43,073 bases of DNA from DATKZS01 sp035527835 [NCBI: bacterium] (GCA_035527835.1 DATKZS010000229.1:1-43073); one strand, 5' to 3'; positions 8,285 to 20,654 are shown, counted from the stretch's first letter. The notes: generated by a model from the sequence alone, not told the origin. Translations and numbers: made by a program.

Positions 8285-8651
8285 TTTCCACCGCCTCCGC
8301 CACTTTCACTTCCGCCGCTTTGCCCGCGGCCCCGGCCTTGCGTGCTCCGCCATTATCTCCCCGGCCTTCCGGGTCCGCGCTATTGAGGCCGTGGGCCGTC
8401 CCGGGGGCGGCGCCCTTGATGCCGTCGAGCCGGGCGATCAGATCGTCCAGGTGGTCGCGCGCCTTGAGCCGGAGCCCCTTTTCCCGCAGGAGCAGGTCCC
8501 GCAAGACCCCGGTCTCCGCCTCGGCGGACACGGCCTTGTCCCGGAGCGCCTTGACCTCCTGCCGGAGCGCGCGGTCTTCCGCCGCCAGCTTGCGCACCCT
8601 GCGCTCCAGCTCCGCGAACTTTTCCAGAAACGCTCGCAGATTGTCGTCCAT
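8274..8651 (-). CDS. ZapB-like coiled-coil protein
   Basis: A 125-residue protein whose first 75 residues form a heptad-rich coiled coil (ELERRVRKLAAEDRALRQEV) and whose tail is Gly/Ala-rich and probably disordered. The 11-bp overlap with zapA and the coiled coil fit ZapB, the ZapA partner, or the small coiled-coil proteins commonly found before zapA. Coiled coils are poor evidence of family, so the name is positional. Confidence 0.65.
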   Translation of the reverse strand: MDDNLRAFLEKFAELERRVRKLAAEDRALRQEVKALRDKAVSAEAETGVLRDLLLREKGLRLKARDHLDDLIARLDGIKGAAPGTAHGLNSADPEGRGDNGGARKAGAAGKAAEVKVAEAVESEL

Positions 8652-8715
8652 CTACTATCTGACTATAGACCCGGCGCGCGATCAAGTCAAGACCCAAAAG
8701 CCGCTCACTGACGTT

Positions 8716-8788
8716 GGTGGAGGGGACACTCTTGTCCCCTCACATCGGGCCGACAGGAGTGTCGGCCCCACCTGGTGTCGGCCCCACC
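8716..8788. repeat. paired-hairpin GACA-core element with extra half copy
   Basis: Outer GGTG (8716-8719) pairs with CACC (8769-8772). Inside are two hairpins: AGGGGACA-CTCT-TGTCCCCT (8721-8740) and GGGCCGACA-GGAG-TGTCGGCCC (8747-8768). A truncated repeat of the last half (GTGTCGGCCCCACC) follows at 8775-8788, then a T-run. It lies in the divergent gap between the zapB-like gene and the oxidoreductase. Confidence 0.75.
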
Positions 8789-8834
8789 TAATGATTTTTT
8801 TCCGCCTCGTGCTCCTGTGATATGCTCATGACTT

Positions 8835-10385
8835 ATGGGGCTGAACGTGGATGCGGTGGTGGTCGGCGCCGGCCTGGGCGGGCTGGCCGCGGCGGCCCGG
8901 CTTGCGCGGCACGGGCTTCGGGTGCTGGTGGCGGATGGGAACCCGCACCCGGGCGGCACGACCTCTTCATTCCAGCGGAGGGGCTTTTGGTTCCCGATGG
9001 GGCCGATGGGGTTCAGCTCGCCGGGCCTGGTGCGCGGGCTGTGGCGGGAGCTCACGGAGGAGGAGGACATCGAGCTGCAACCCATCCGCTACCGGGTCCG
9101 CGCGTTCGGCCTTGACGTGCCCATCTCGCTGCCGCTTGGCGAGCTGGCGCGCGCGCTGGCGGCGGCGGCGCCGGCGGAGGCGGCGGGGGTCGGGCGGTTT
9201 TTCGCGGAGATCGGGGAAGTGGTTGGCGCGCTCGGCGGCGCGGACGAGGCCCACGCCGGCGTCCTGGAAAGCGCGGCGGCCACGCCCGCCGGAGATTACC
9301 TGGAGTCAGTGGTCAAGGACGGCCGTCTGCGCCGCATCCTGGGGAGCATCGGGACCTCGGAGCCTTACTCGACGCTGGCGCTCTTGGCGGCGATGTGGAA
9401 CCTGGTCGCTAACGAGGGGATCTGGACGCCGCGGGCCGGGATGCGCTCGCTGGGGGAGGGGCTGGCCCGGACGGTGGAAGGGGACGGGACCGGACGGATC
9501 ATCCTGAACAGCGAGGTGGCCGAGATCAGGGTGAACCGCGGCAAGGTGAGCGGCGTGGCCCTGGCGGGCGGCGAGGTCATCAACGCGCCGGTGGTGATTT
9601 CCAATTCCGATTTCCGGGCGACGTTCCTTAAGCTGCTCGACACGGAGACGGTGCCGCCGGAGTGGATCGAGGCCGTGTTCAACGCGCGACTCACCAGCTC
9701 CAACCTGCAGGTGAGCCTGGGCCTCGACGCCGGCGTGGCTGACCTCTCCGCCTTCCGCGAGGCCCAGCGGATCATTTACCGGCGCGCGGACGCCGCGACG
9801 GAGATTGCTCCGGCCGGCCCGGACTGGCGGGCCCTGGAGATTGCCCCCGAGTCCCTGGCGGCCCAGGAGCTGGAGCTGTCGTTATGGAGCGCATGCGAGG
9901 GATCGGCGGCGCCGGCGGGCCATGCCGCGCTGGTGATCCGGACGGAGGCGGAGTATTCTCATTTCGCGCGGTATCGTCCGGCTCGGGGCAAGCGGCTCGG
10001 GCCTTATCATGAGTACAAGGTGCGGCTGGCGCGGGCGCTCACGCGGGAGGCGTCGCGGGTCGTGCCCGGCCTCATCGAGGCGATCGTGGTGATGGACGTG
10101 GCGACGCCACTGACGTTCGAGGAGCGGGGCGGCCGGAGCGGCGGCGCGGTTGCGGGCTGGTCGTGGGATTTCGAGGACAGCCGGGACGCGCGGCCGCGCG
10201 AGCTGATCCGGACGCCGGTGCGGGGCCTGTACATGGCGGGCTGCCAGGCGTTCTCGTCCCTGGTCATGGGCGGAGTGCCCACGGCCCTGGTCAGCGGCAA
10301 GCTCGCGGCCGAGTCCGCGCTGCGCGGAGACGGGCCGGTTGCGGAAGTGACGATCCCGGGAGCCGGTTCCGACAAATGGGAGTAA
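8835..10385 (+). CDS. FAD-dependent oxidoreductase, phytoene desaturase/CrtISO-like
   Basis: A 516-residue flavoprotein with an N-terminal dinucleotide fold (VVVGAGLGGLAAAARLARHG, then VLVADGNPHPGGTTSSF) and a C-terminal FAD-binding end (GLYMAGCQAFSSLVMGGVPT). This is the architecture of carotenoid desaturases and isomerases and their relatives. The substrate cannot be told: no phytoene synthase or other carotenoid gene is nearby. No clear ribosome site precedes the ATG at 8835, and no other in-frame start fits the GxGxxG position better. The PGGTTSSF segment also occurs in family members of unknown function. Confidence 0.8.
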   Translation: MGLNVDAVVVGAGLGGLAAAARLARHGLRVLVADGNPHPGGTTSSFQRRGFWFPMGPMGFSSPGLVRGLWRELTEEEDIELQPIRYRVRAFGLDVPISLPLGELARALAAAAPAEAAGVGRFFAEIGEVVGALGGADEAHAGVLESAAATPAGDYLESVVKDGRLRRILGSIGTSEPYSTLALLAAMWNLVANEGIWTPRAGMRSLGEGLARTVEGDGTGRIILNSEVAEIRVNRGKVSGVALAGGEVINAPVVISNSDFRATFLKLLDTETVPPEWIEAVFNARLTSSNLQVSLGLDAGVADLSAFREAQRIIYRRADAATEIAPAGPDWRALEIAPESLAAQELELSLWSACEGSAAPAGHAALVIRTEAEYSHFARYRPARGKRLGPYHEYKVRLARALTREASRVVPGLIEAIVVMDVATPLTFEERGGRSGGAVAGWSWDFEDSRDARPRELIRTPVRGLYMAGCQAFSSLVMGGVPTALVSGKLAAESALRGDGPVAEVTIPGAGSDKWE

Positions 10386-10408
10386 ATCTTGTCCACAATA
10401 TGCACAAG

Positions 10409-10527
10409 AAAAACGCCAAGGCGCCAAGAACGCCAAGGACCGCCAAAAATGCTTGAATCGCCCGGAAGACGGATGGATATGGTATTAACAACATAATCCT
10501 TGGCGTTCTTGGCGCCTTGGCGTTTTT
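10409..10527. repeat. inverted-repeat element, CGCCAAG type
   Basis: Perfect 31-bp arms (10409-10439 with 10497-10527) enclose 57 nt. Each arm is built from roughly 9-bp units around CGCCAAG. The element fills the gap between two co-directional genes and ends about 31 bp before the next ATG. Related arms occur at 29334-29459 and 42752-42951. Confidence 0.8.
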
Positions 10528-10557
10528 CCGGTCTGCTTAGTTAGGAGCAAAAAGAGA

Positions 10558-12279
10558 ATGGTTAAAATCGGCAAGGAAGTTGTGGTCGAGTATGCGCGGG
10601 AGTTCGTGCCTGATGACATTGACCTGGGCGACGCCGGAGCGATCGAGGCGCTGTTCGACGCGCTGGAGCGGGAGAACCCGGCCAGCGGGCGCGAGGTGGA
10701 AGCGTGGCTCGGGAAATGGAGCGAGTTGAACGCGGCGGTCAGGGAGGAAGAGGCGGTGCGCTACATCCGCATGACCTGCCAGACCGACGACCCGGAGCGG
10801 GAGAAGGCGTTCCTGGAATTCGTGGAGAACGTGGCGCCGCGGCTGAAGCCCCGCCACCACCGGCTGGCCGAGAAGCTGCTCGCGTGCCCCGCGGTGAGCG
10901 ACCTGCCGGCGGAGCGGTACAAGGTGCTGCTGCGCGACCTGGAGAACGAGGTCCGGATTTTCCGGGAGGAGAACGTGCCGCTGCAGACGGAGGAGGAAAA
11001 GCTTTCGCAGCAATACCAGAAGCTCGCCGGCGCCATGACGGTGATGCACGAGGGCAAGGAGCGGACGCTGCAGCAGATGGCCAGGTACTTGGAGGTCCAG
11101 GACCGCGCGGTGCGCCGGGAGGCCTGGGAAAAGGTCACGGGCCGGCGGCTCCAGGACCGCGCGGAGATGGACCGTCTCTTTGTCGAGATGATGGCGCTCC
11201 GCCAGCGGATGGCGAAGAACGCGGGGTTCCAGAACTACCGCGACTACGCGCTCCGGCTGCGCGGCCGGTTCGATTACGGGGTGGCCGAGTGCGAGTCGTT
11301 CCATGATGCGGTGGAGAAGGCCGTGGTCCCGCTCTACCGCGAGTTCCAGGAGAAGCGGAGAAAACGGATGGGGCTTGACCGGCTCCGTCCGTGGGACCTG
11401 AAGCCGGACCCGCTGGGGCGGCCGCCGCTCAAGCCTTTCGAGAACGTGGACCAGTTGGTGGCGGGGTGCGGGAGAATTTTCGACGCGCTCGATCCGGAGC
11501 TGGGCCGGCGGTTCCGGTACCTGGCGGAGCATGAGCTTCTGGACCTGGGGAGCCGCAAGGGCAAGGCGCCGGGCGCGTACAGTCACCAGCTCGAGGAGGC
11601 GCGGTACCCGTTCATTTTCGCCAACGCGGTGGGAGTGGACCACGACGTGGAGACGCTGCTCCACGAGTGCGGCCACGCCTTCCATACCCTGGAATGCCGG
11701 GGCGAGCCGCTCTCGTTTTACCGGCACGCGCCGCTGGAGTTCGCGGAAGTGGCGTCCATGAGCATGGAGTTCCTGGGCAGCGACCATCTGAAGATGTTCT
11801 ATAATAAGGAGGACGTGGCGCGTTCCATCGAGTCACACCTGGAGAGCGTGATCTGGCTTTTCTGCTGGATCGCGACGGTGGACTCGTTCCAGCACTGGAT
11901 TTACACGCACCCGGGCCACGCGGACGATGAGCGCGCGGAGGCGTGGGTCCGGCTGCGCGGCCGCTTCGGGGGCATCGAGGACTGGTCGGGCTATGAAGAG
12001 GCGCGGCGCTTCGAGTGGCACCGCCAGCTCCACATCTTCGAGGTTCCGTTCTATTACATCGAGTACGGGATCGCGGAGCTGGGCGCGCTGCAGGTCTGGA
12101 TGCGGGCGAGGAAGGACCCGGCGGCCGCGCTCCGCGATTATCGCAAGGCGCTGGCGCTCGGCGGGACCAGGACGCTGCCCGAGCTGTTCTCGGCGGCGGG
12201 CGTGAAGTTCGACATGGGCCGGAAGACCATCGAGCCGCTTACGCGGGAGGTCAAGGCGGCGCTGGACCAGATGGGTTAA
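10558..12279 (+). CDS. M3-family oligoendopeptidase (PepF-like)
   Basis: A zinc metallopeptidase of the thimet/PepF family that degrades oligopeptides in the cytoplasm. At 573 residues it has family length. The zinc site is LLHECGHAFHTLE (His at about 369) with the third ligand Glu in EFAEVASMSMEFLG some 25 residues later; the C-terminal IEYGIAELGALQVW block is also typical. No signal peptide is seen. The ATG at 10558 has a purine-rich AGGAG upstream. It is followed by a paired-hairpin element and the GH51 gene. Confidence 0.9.
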   Translation: MVKIGKEVVVEYAREFVPDDIDLGDAGAIEALFDALERENPASGREVEAWLGKWSELNAAVREEEAVRYIRMTCQTDDPEREKAFLEFVENVAPRLKPRHHRLAEKLLACPAVSDLPAERYKVLLRDLENEVRIFREENVPLQTEEEKLSQQYQKLAGAMTVMHEGKERTLQQMARYLEVQDRAVRREAWEKVTGRRLQDRAEMDRLFVEMMALRQRMAKNAGFQNYRDYALRLRGRFDYGVAECESFHDAVEKAVVPLYREFQEKRRKRMGLDRLRPWDLKPDPLGRPPLKPFENVDQLVAGCGRIFDALDPELGRRFRYLAEHELLDLGSRKGKAPGAYSHQLEEARYPFIFANAVGVDHDVETLLHECGHAFHTLECRGEPLSFYRHAPLEFAEVASMSMEFLGSDHLKMFYNKEDVARSIESHLESVIWLFCWIATVDSFQHWIYTHPGHADDERAEAWVRLRGRFGGIEDWSGYEEARRFEWHRQLHIFEVPFYYIEYGIAELGALQVWMRARKDPAAALRDYRKALALGGTRTLPELFSAAGVKFDMGRKTIEPLTREVKAALDQMG

Positions 12280-12302
12280 TACTGATGGGAGCCCGGAAGA
12301 GA

Positions 12303-12416
12303 GGTGGAGCCCGACACTCTTGTCGGGCGGCGTCGCCAAGGTCGAGGGGCGCGGGACAAGAGTGTCCCGCCCACCATAAGGTTGGCACTTGCGGGGACAG
12401 GAGTGTCCCCGCCACC
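12303..12416. repeat. paired-hairpin GACA-core element plus half copy
   Basis: GGTGG at 12303-12307 pairs with CCACC at 12371-12375 and encloses hairpins CCCGACA-CTCT-TGTCGGG (12310-12327) and GCGGGACA-AGAG-TGTCCCGC (12351-12370). A third hairpin, GCGGGGACA-GGAG-TGTCCCCGC (12391-12412), followed by CCACC, ends at the first possible ATG of the GH51 gene. The layout matches 8716-8788: full element plus half copy. Confidence 0.75.
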
Positions 12417-12431
12417 ATGATGGAGGGGAGG

Positions 12432-14078
12432 ATGGATAAAGCAAAGAAGATGGAACTGACGCGGCGCGGCTTTATTTCCGCGGGCGCGGTGATGGCCGCG
12501 GGCCCGCTGGTGATCGCGCCGCCGAAGACGGAAGCGGCGGCCGGCCCGGTGAGCGCGAGCGCCGTGATCGAGCGCGATCCGTTGCATGACCTGCCCCGCA
12601 CCCAGTACAGCCATTTCATCGAGCACCTCGGGGAATGCGTCAAGGGCGGCATCTGGGCGGAGGGCGAGAGCGATGACATGTTGCTGGGCGGGGTGCGGCA
12701 TGAGCTGGTGGATGCCATGCGCTCGGTGCGTCCGGCGCTGATCCGGTATCCGGGCGGCTGCTTCGCGGACGGGTATCACTGGCAGGACGGGATCGGTCCG
12801 CGCGGATCTCGGCCGCGGCGGCCGAACCAGGCCTGGGGCAAACTGGGGCCGCTGGTCGGACCCGAGGAGGACAACCACTTCGGCACGGACGAGTTCATGG
12901 CGCTGTGCCAGGCGGTGGGCGCGGGGCCGATGCTCACGGTGAACGTGGGCTCGGGCACGGCGGCGGAGGCCGCGGACTGGGTCGAGTATTGCAACGGTCC
13001 CGTGGACACCAGGTGGGGAGCGGAGCGGGCGAAGAACGGACATCCGGAGCCGTACCAGGTCAAGTACTGGTTCGTGGGCAACGAGATTTTCGGCTGGCAC
13101 GAGATCGGCCACCAGCCGCCGCCGGTGTACGTCAAGACCTTCCGCGCCTACTCCGAGGCCATGCGCGCGAAAGATCCCACGATCAAGCTGATCGCGGTGG
13201 GCGGGAACTTCTCCGGCATTACCGACGCCAATAAAATCATGCTCAGCGGCGCGGGCGACATCATGGATTATTTATCCATCCACCAGTACGTTCCGCCGGC
13301 GAACCTGGAAAACACCATCCGGTTCCAGACCCTGGGCCTGCAGCGCGCCCGCGGCAAGCACGTGTATTACGACGTCATGGGGACGCTCAAGCGGATGGAG
13401 GAGTTCATTCAGGAGAACGTGCGCGACGTCAACGCCTATTCGCCTTCCGGGAAAAAGGTCCCGCTCGCTTTTGACGAGTGGAACCTGTGGTTCAGCTTCG
13501 CGGCGGACGTGATCCGGGCCAACTATTGCCTGCGCGACGGGTTGTGGACCGCGGGCATGCTTAACCTGTTCCACCGCCACGCTCCGGAGTTGCCCATCGC
13601 CAACATCGCGCAGATGGTGAACTGCCTGGGCATCATCACCTCCACGAAAGAGGGGACGTTTTTAACGCCTTCCGCCCTGGCCTTCAAGCTCTACACGGAG
13701 CGCGCGGGCGAGTCGTTCCTGCCGAGCCGGGTGGAGTGCCCGCCGCTGCCGCACGTCTCGGAGCTCCCGGCCGTTGACCTCTCCGCCACCCGGAGCGGAG
13801 ACCGGCTCGCGCTGTTCCTGGTCAACCGGCATTACAGCTCCGAAGCAAGGGTCAGCGTCTCATTGGACGGGATGGACGCCGCGCCCGCGGCCGAGCGCCG
13901 GGAGATGGGCCACCGCAACCCGGCCCAGTACAACACGTTCAAAAAACCGGACGCGGTGCGGATCGAGTACGCGCCGGAGAGTTTGTCGGTGACCGCGACC
14001 AAGGGGGGCAGCGGGTTCGATCTCCGCCTCGCCCCGCACTCGCTGACCTGTATCGAGCTCCGGGTGAAGGACATATGA
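12432..14078 (+). CDS. Tat-exported GH51-type alpha-L-arabinofuranosidase
   Basis: Predicted glycosidase that removes arabinofuranosyl side chains from polysaccharides. A Tat signal opens the protein: LTRRGFISAGAVMAAGPLVI, giving export in folded form. The catalytic domain shows LIRYPGGCFADGYHW, then FVGNEIFGWHEIG with the acid/base Glu at about 218, and PLAFDEWNLWF with the nucleophile Glu at about 349, both as in GH51. It has 548 residues from the ATG at 12432, which has GGAGGGG just upstream; in-frame ATGs at 12417 and 12420 are possible. Substrate specificity within the family is not certain. The kinase gene follows after 22 bp. Confidence 0.85.
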   Translation: MDKAKKMELTRRGFISAGAVMAAGPLVIAPPKTEAAAGPVSASAVIERDPLHDLPRTQYSHFIEHLGECVKGGIWAEGESDDMLLGGVRHELVDAMRSVRPALIRYPGGCFADGYHWQDGIGPRGSRPRRPNQAWGKLGPLVGPEEDNHFGTDEFMALCQAVGAGPMLTVNVGSGTAAEAADWVEYCNGPVDTRWGAERAKNGHPEPYQVKYWFVGNEIFGWHEIGHQPPPVYVKTFRAYSEAMRAKDPTIKLIAVGGNFSGITDANKIMLSGAGDIMDYLSIHQYVPPANLENTIRFQTLGLQRARGKHVYYDVMGTLKRMEEFIQENVRDVNAYSPSGKKVPLAFDEWNLWFSFAADVIRANYCLRDGLWTAGMLNLFHRHAPELPIANIAQMVNCLGIITSTKEGTFLTPSALAFKLYTERAGESFLPSRVECPPLPHVSELPAVDLSATRSGDRLALFLVNRHYSSEARVSVSLDGMDAAPAAERREMGHRNPAQYNTFKKPDAVRIEYAPESLSVTATKGGSGFDLRLAPHSLTCIELRVKDI

Positions 14079-14100
14079 TGGGCGCGAAAAGGAATGACGG

Positions 14101-17871
<3,771 letters not shown>

Positions 17872-17950
17872 GTGCCCATGAGAGTGGGATGCAGCCTCCG
17901 GCTGGAGACTCTTCTTTTGGAGTGCGGACTTCGACGAGCTCAGTCGAGTC

Positions 17951-18128
17951 GCGGCACGACGCCGCTTTCATTGGGGCCGAGTGCGAGGGAAATATTTTTT
18001 CAACTGCGGAGTCGCGGAGGCCGCGGAGAAGAAAATATCATAATAATCTTTCCGCGCGCTCCGCGACTCCGCGGTAATATTCAGCGCTAATGGAGTTGCA
18101 AGGCCAATGAAAGCGCGGTCGTGCCCGC
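17951..18128. repeat. nested inverted repeats between kinase and SPFH operon
   Basis: The 303-bp convergent gap has no gene. Outer arms (about 17951-17974 with 18104-18128) share CGCTTTCATTGG and a related GC-rich end (GCGGCACGACGCC against GCGGGCACGACCG in the same sense). Inside lies a different element with 14-bp perfect arms GCGGAGTCGCGGAG (18006-18019 with 18059-18072). Nesting of two unrelated arm sequences suggests one inserted into the other. The location at the ends of two convergent transcripts also suits a bidirectional terminator. Confidence 0.65.
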
Positions 18129-18174
18129 GCACTTCAAATGGACGGCCTCCCGCTTTATTCTTCGGGCGGGATTA

Positions 18175-19473
18175 TCATTGTCCTCCGGCCGGCCCGGGAG
18201 CGGGCGCGGGAGGATTGGCCGGCTGGTTCAGCGGTGCGGCGGTCTTATTGAGCTCGATGGCCTTGATCGCGCCGTAGTTCTGGATGAGCTCGTTCAAGTC
18301 GAGCACGTTCATGGCGCCCTGGCCGGGCACGATGATTATCTTTTTGCCCTGGATGGCCTGGGTGATGGCGAGGGACACCTGCTGGCTGCCGCCGGGTCCG
18401 GTGAGCGCGGCGGTCTGGGCGGCGATGCCGTCGGCCAGGGTGTTGTATTTGATTTCCTGGGCCTTGGCCTCCATGGTCTTGGCGGCGAGCTCGGCGTCGG
18501 CTTCCTGGGTGACCTTGCCGGCGCGGCCATTGGCCAGAGCGATCATGGAGTCGGCCTCGCCGCGGGCGTTGTTGATCTTGGTCTGCTTCTTTTGAACGGC
18601 TTCGAGTTGGCGGGAGATGTTCTCCTTGCGTCGCTCCTCGGCCACGCGCTTCTTGTTGAGCACGGCTTCATACTCGGGGTGGATGGCCACGGTGGGCGCG
18701 GACAAGGACACGATCTCCAGGCCGTAGTCGCCGAGCCTCTGGTTCAGCTCGTCAATGGCGCAGTTCATTTTCTCCTTGACCTCGGCGCCCGCTTCGGGGC
18801 CGGACTCCTGGATGACCTTTCCTTCCAGGGCCAAGGTGCGGTCCTCGGCGCGCAGGATCTGCTTGGAATCCAGGCCGCCGAGCCAGGAGCGGACGGCGCC
18901 GCGCACCATGGACTCGACGGTAAGGTCCAGCTCGTCGAGCCCGTTTTTCATTTCAAAGGTCTCGGCCACCAGGTATGCATCCTTGTCCTTGATGTGATAG
19001 CTCACGATGATGTCCACCCAGGCGTCGTTGCCGTCGGCGGTCTTGATGCGTACGCTCTGGTCCTTGGACGGGCGGACGTGCGTGACGATCTTGAATCTCT
19101 CCGTCCGCGCGGCCTGCTGCTCCACCTGCTTGAGCTGCTCCTCGGGGGATTGCGGCATCCGTGCCTGCTGCTCCTTGGCCGCGGCCTGTTCCCTGACCTT
19201 GCCCAGGGAACCGGTCTCGCGCAGGGCCTCCTCGGCTTCCTCCATCATCTTGAGGATGCGGTTGGTGCGGGGCAGCTTGTAGAATGTCACGGCCCAGGGC
19301 AAATAGCCCCAGTACCCGGTAGTCAAGGATTCATGTTGGATCCCGTTCACGAGGGGGACATTGATTACGCGCACGCCGACCTCGTTGGACTCGACCTTGG
19401 TGCAGGCGGCGGATGCGATCAGAATGAGCGCCAACAACAACGGCATGATCCGCTTCATGGCATTACCTTTCAT
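18175..19473 (-). CDS. SPFH/Band 7 protein B, probable lipoprotein
   Basis: A 432-residue SPFH-family protein. The N-terminus (MKRIMPLLLALILIASAAC) is a signal peptide ending in a plausible lipobox Cys (about residue 24); a start at MKRIM is also possible. A Band 7 domain follows (SNEVGVRVINVPLVNG to about 250), then a long Ala/Glu/Lys-rich helix (KRVAEERRKENISRQLEAVQ) and a C-terminal IIIVPGQGAMNVLDLNELI. It overlaps the upstream SPFH gene by 4 bp. The paired arrangement resembles HflK/HflC, which form a hetero-oligomeric cage, but that is inference. The segment at about 75-125 is rich in Gln/Glu and looks inserted. Confidence 0.8.
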   Translation of the reverse strand: MKGNAMKRIMPLLLALILIASAACTKVESNEVGVRVINVPLVNGIQHESLTTGYWGYLPWAVTFYKLPRTNRILKMMEEAEEALRETGSLGKVREQAAAKEQQARMPQSPEEQLKQVEQQAARTERFKIVTHVRPSKDQSVRIKTADGNDAWVDIIVSYHIKDKDAYLVAETFEMKNGLDELDLTVESMVRGAVRSWLGGLDSKQILRAEDRTLALEGKVIQESGPEAGAEVKEKMNCAIDELNQRLGDYGLEIVSLSAPTVAIHPEYEAVLNKKRVAEERRKENISRQLEAVQKKQTKINNARGEADSMIALANGRAGKVTQEADAELAAKTMEAKAQEIKYNTLADGIAAQTAALTGPGGSQQVSLAITQAIQGKKIIIVPGQGAMNVLDLNELIQNYGAIKAIELNKTAAPLNQPANPPAPAPGPAGGQ

Positions 19474-20654
19474 GGCGCGGTCCCTCCTGACGGCGGCGCG
19501 AGCTTCTTGAGGGTCTGGTCGAGGTCCAGGGGATTGAGTCCGTCCGGCCCGGCCGGGAGGATGATGAGATCGAGCCCTTCCAGGGCCTTGGCGTATTCGA
19601 GGCCCACGTAGGTCCGGCCTCCGCTCCCGGTGAGCGCCCGGTTGATCTTGCCCTTGCCGGCGGCCTGGGCCTCGAGCACGAGCTTGTCGCCCAGCGCCAG
19701 CTTCTCGGTCTCATACTGCTTGGCCTCGGCGCCAATGCGGCGGGATTCCGCGGTGCCGCGCGCCAGCTCGTTCTCGTAGGCGGCGTCGGCCTCGGCCTCC
19801 AACTGCTGCAATTTCGCGTACTCTTCCGCCTCTTCCTTGACGGCGATCTGCATCTCGACCCGCTCGTTGGCGATGACCTTGCTGATGATACTGGCCTCGA
19901 TCTCGTCCTTGAACTTGAAGTCCCAGATGAGCACGGCGTCCACGGTGACGCCTCCGCCCTGCGACTCGAAAAAGATGTTCATCTGCTCCATGGCCTTGGC
20001 GGCCTGGGAGGAGCGGTCATAAAGATATTCCGCTGAAGGATAGAGGTCCTTTTGATATTCCGGGTCGGTCTTGCGCTTCCGGTAAACGGCCTGGCGTTTT
20101 TCCCGGGTCATGCTGTAGAACTGGTTGGCGGTCATGATCTCGCCCAGGTAGCCCTGTAAAATGTCCGGGCACTTGGCGGCGATGCCTTTCTGGCGGATGG
20201 CGGCGTCGTCGGAATAATGCGCCCGGAGCGTGTTGGCCTTGGGGCGGTTGACCCGATAGAGGATGGTGACGTAGACGTCAATCGAGTCCTGGTCCTTGGC
20301 GGTACGGACACTGAGGGGCGGCAGGTCGGGCGCGGGCATGCCGGGGAACGCGGGCGCCATCTCGAAGCGCTGCACCGCGCAGTTATACTTCCTGAACTCG
20401 TTGAGAAAAGGCGCCACCAGGTTCCAGCCCGGCTCCAGCTTATCGGCCGTGCCCTGAGCCTTGATCCCCGGGATGAGGATGTTCCAGTAGCGCACCCCCA
20501 CTTCCCACGAGTTCACCCGCTCCAGGCACCCGAAATAGACCACGATGAGGAGCGCGGCCAGGGCCAGGACCGCGCCCAGGGCGGTCTTGCCCAGGCAGCC
20601 CGGCCCGGTGCCCAGGTCTTCCCTTAAAACCTTGTCCTTGTCGTCCGCCGCCAT
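19470..20654 (-). CDS. SPFH/Band 7 protein A, membrane-anchored
   Basis: A 394-residue partner of the preceding gene. The ATG at 20654 (MAADDKDKVLREDLG) has GAGGTGA just upstream; longer readings run into a repeat and are rejected. A membrane helix (TALGAVLALAALLIVVYFG, about 24-42) is followed by a Band 7 domain (NSWEVGVRYWNILIPG), a charged helix (KEEAEEYAKLQQLEAEADAA) and a C-terminal DLIILPAGPDGLNPLDLDQ that parallels the end of protein B. Both ends match enough to suggest an old duplication. A scaffold role at the membrane, perhaps controlling a protease, is inferred from the family. Confidence 0.8.
   Translation of the reverse strand: MAADDKDKVLREDLGTGPGCLGKTALGAVLALAALLIVVYFGCLERVNSWEVGVRYWNILIPGIKAQGTADKLEPGWNLVAPFLNEFRKYNCAVQRFEMAPAFPGMPAPDLPPLSVRTAKDQDSIDVYVTILYRVNRPKANTLRAHYSDDAAIRQKGIAAKCPDILQGYLGEIMTANQFYSMTREKRQAVYRKRKTDPEYQKDLYPSAEYLYDRSSQAAKAMEQMNIFFESQGGGVTVDAVLIWDFKFKDEIEASIISKVIANERVEMQIAVKEEAEEYAKLQQLEAEADAAYENELARGTAESRRIGAEAKQYETEKLALGDKLVLEAQAAGKGKINRALTGSGGRTYVGLEYAKALEGLDLIILPAGPDGLNPLDLDQTLKKLAPPSGGTAP

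Noticed and set aside
12015-12431. N-terminal extension of the GH51 frame across the M3 gene end and repeat
   Set aside because: It would translate the repeat element and overlap the M3 gene; a Tat signal and ribosome site support the start at 12432.
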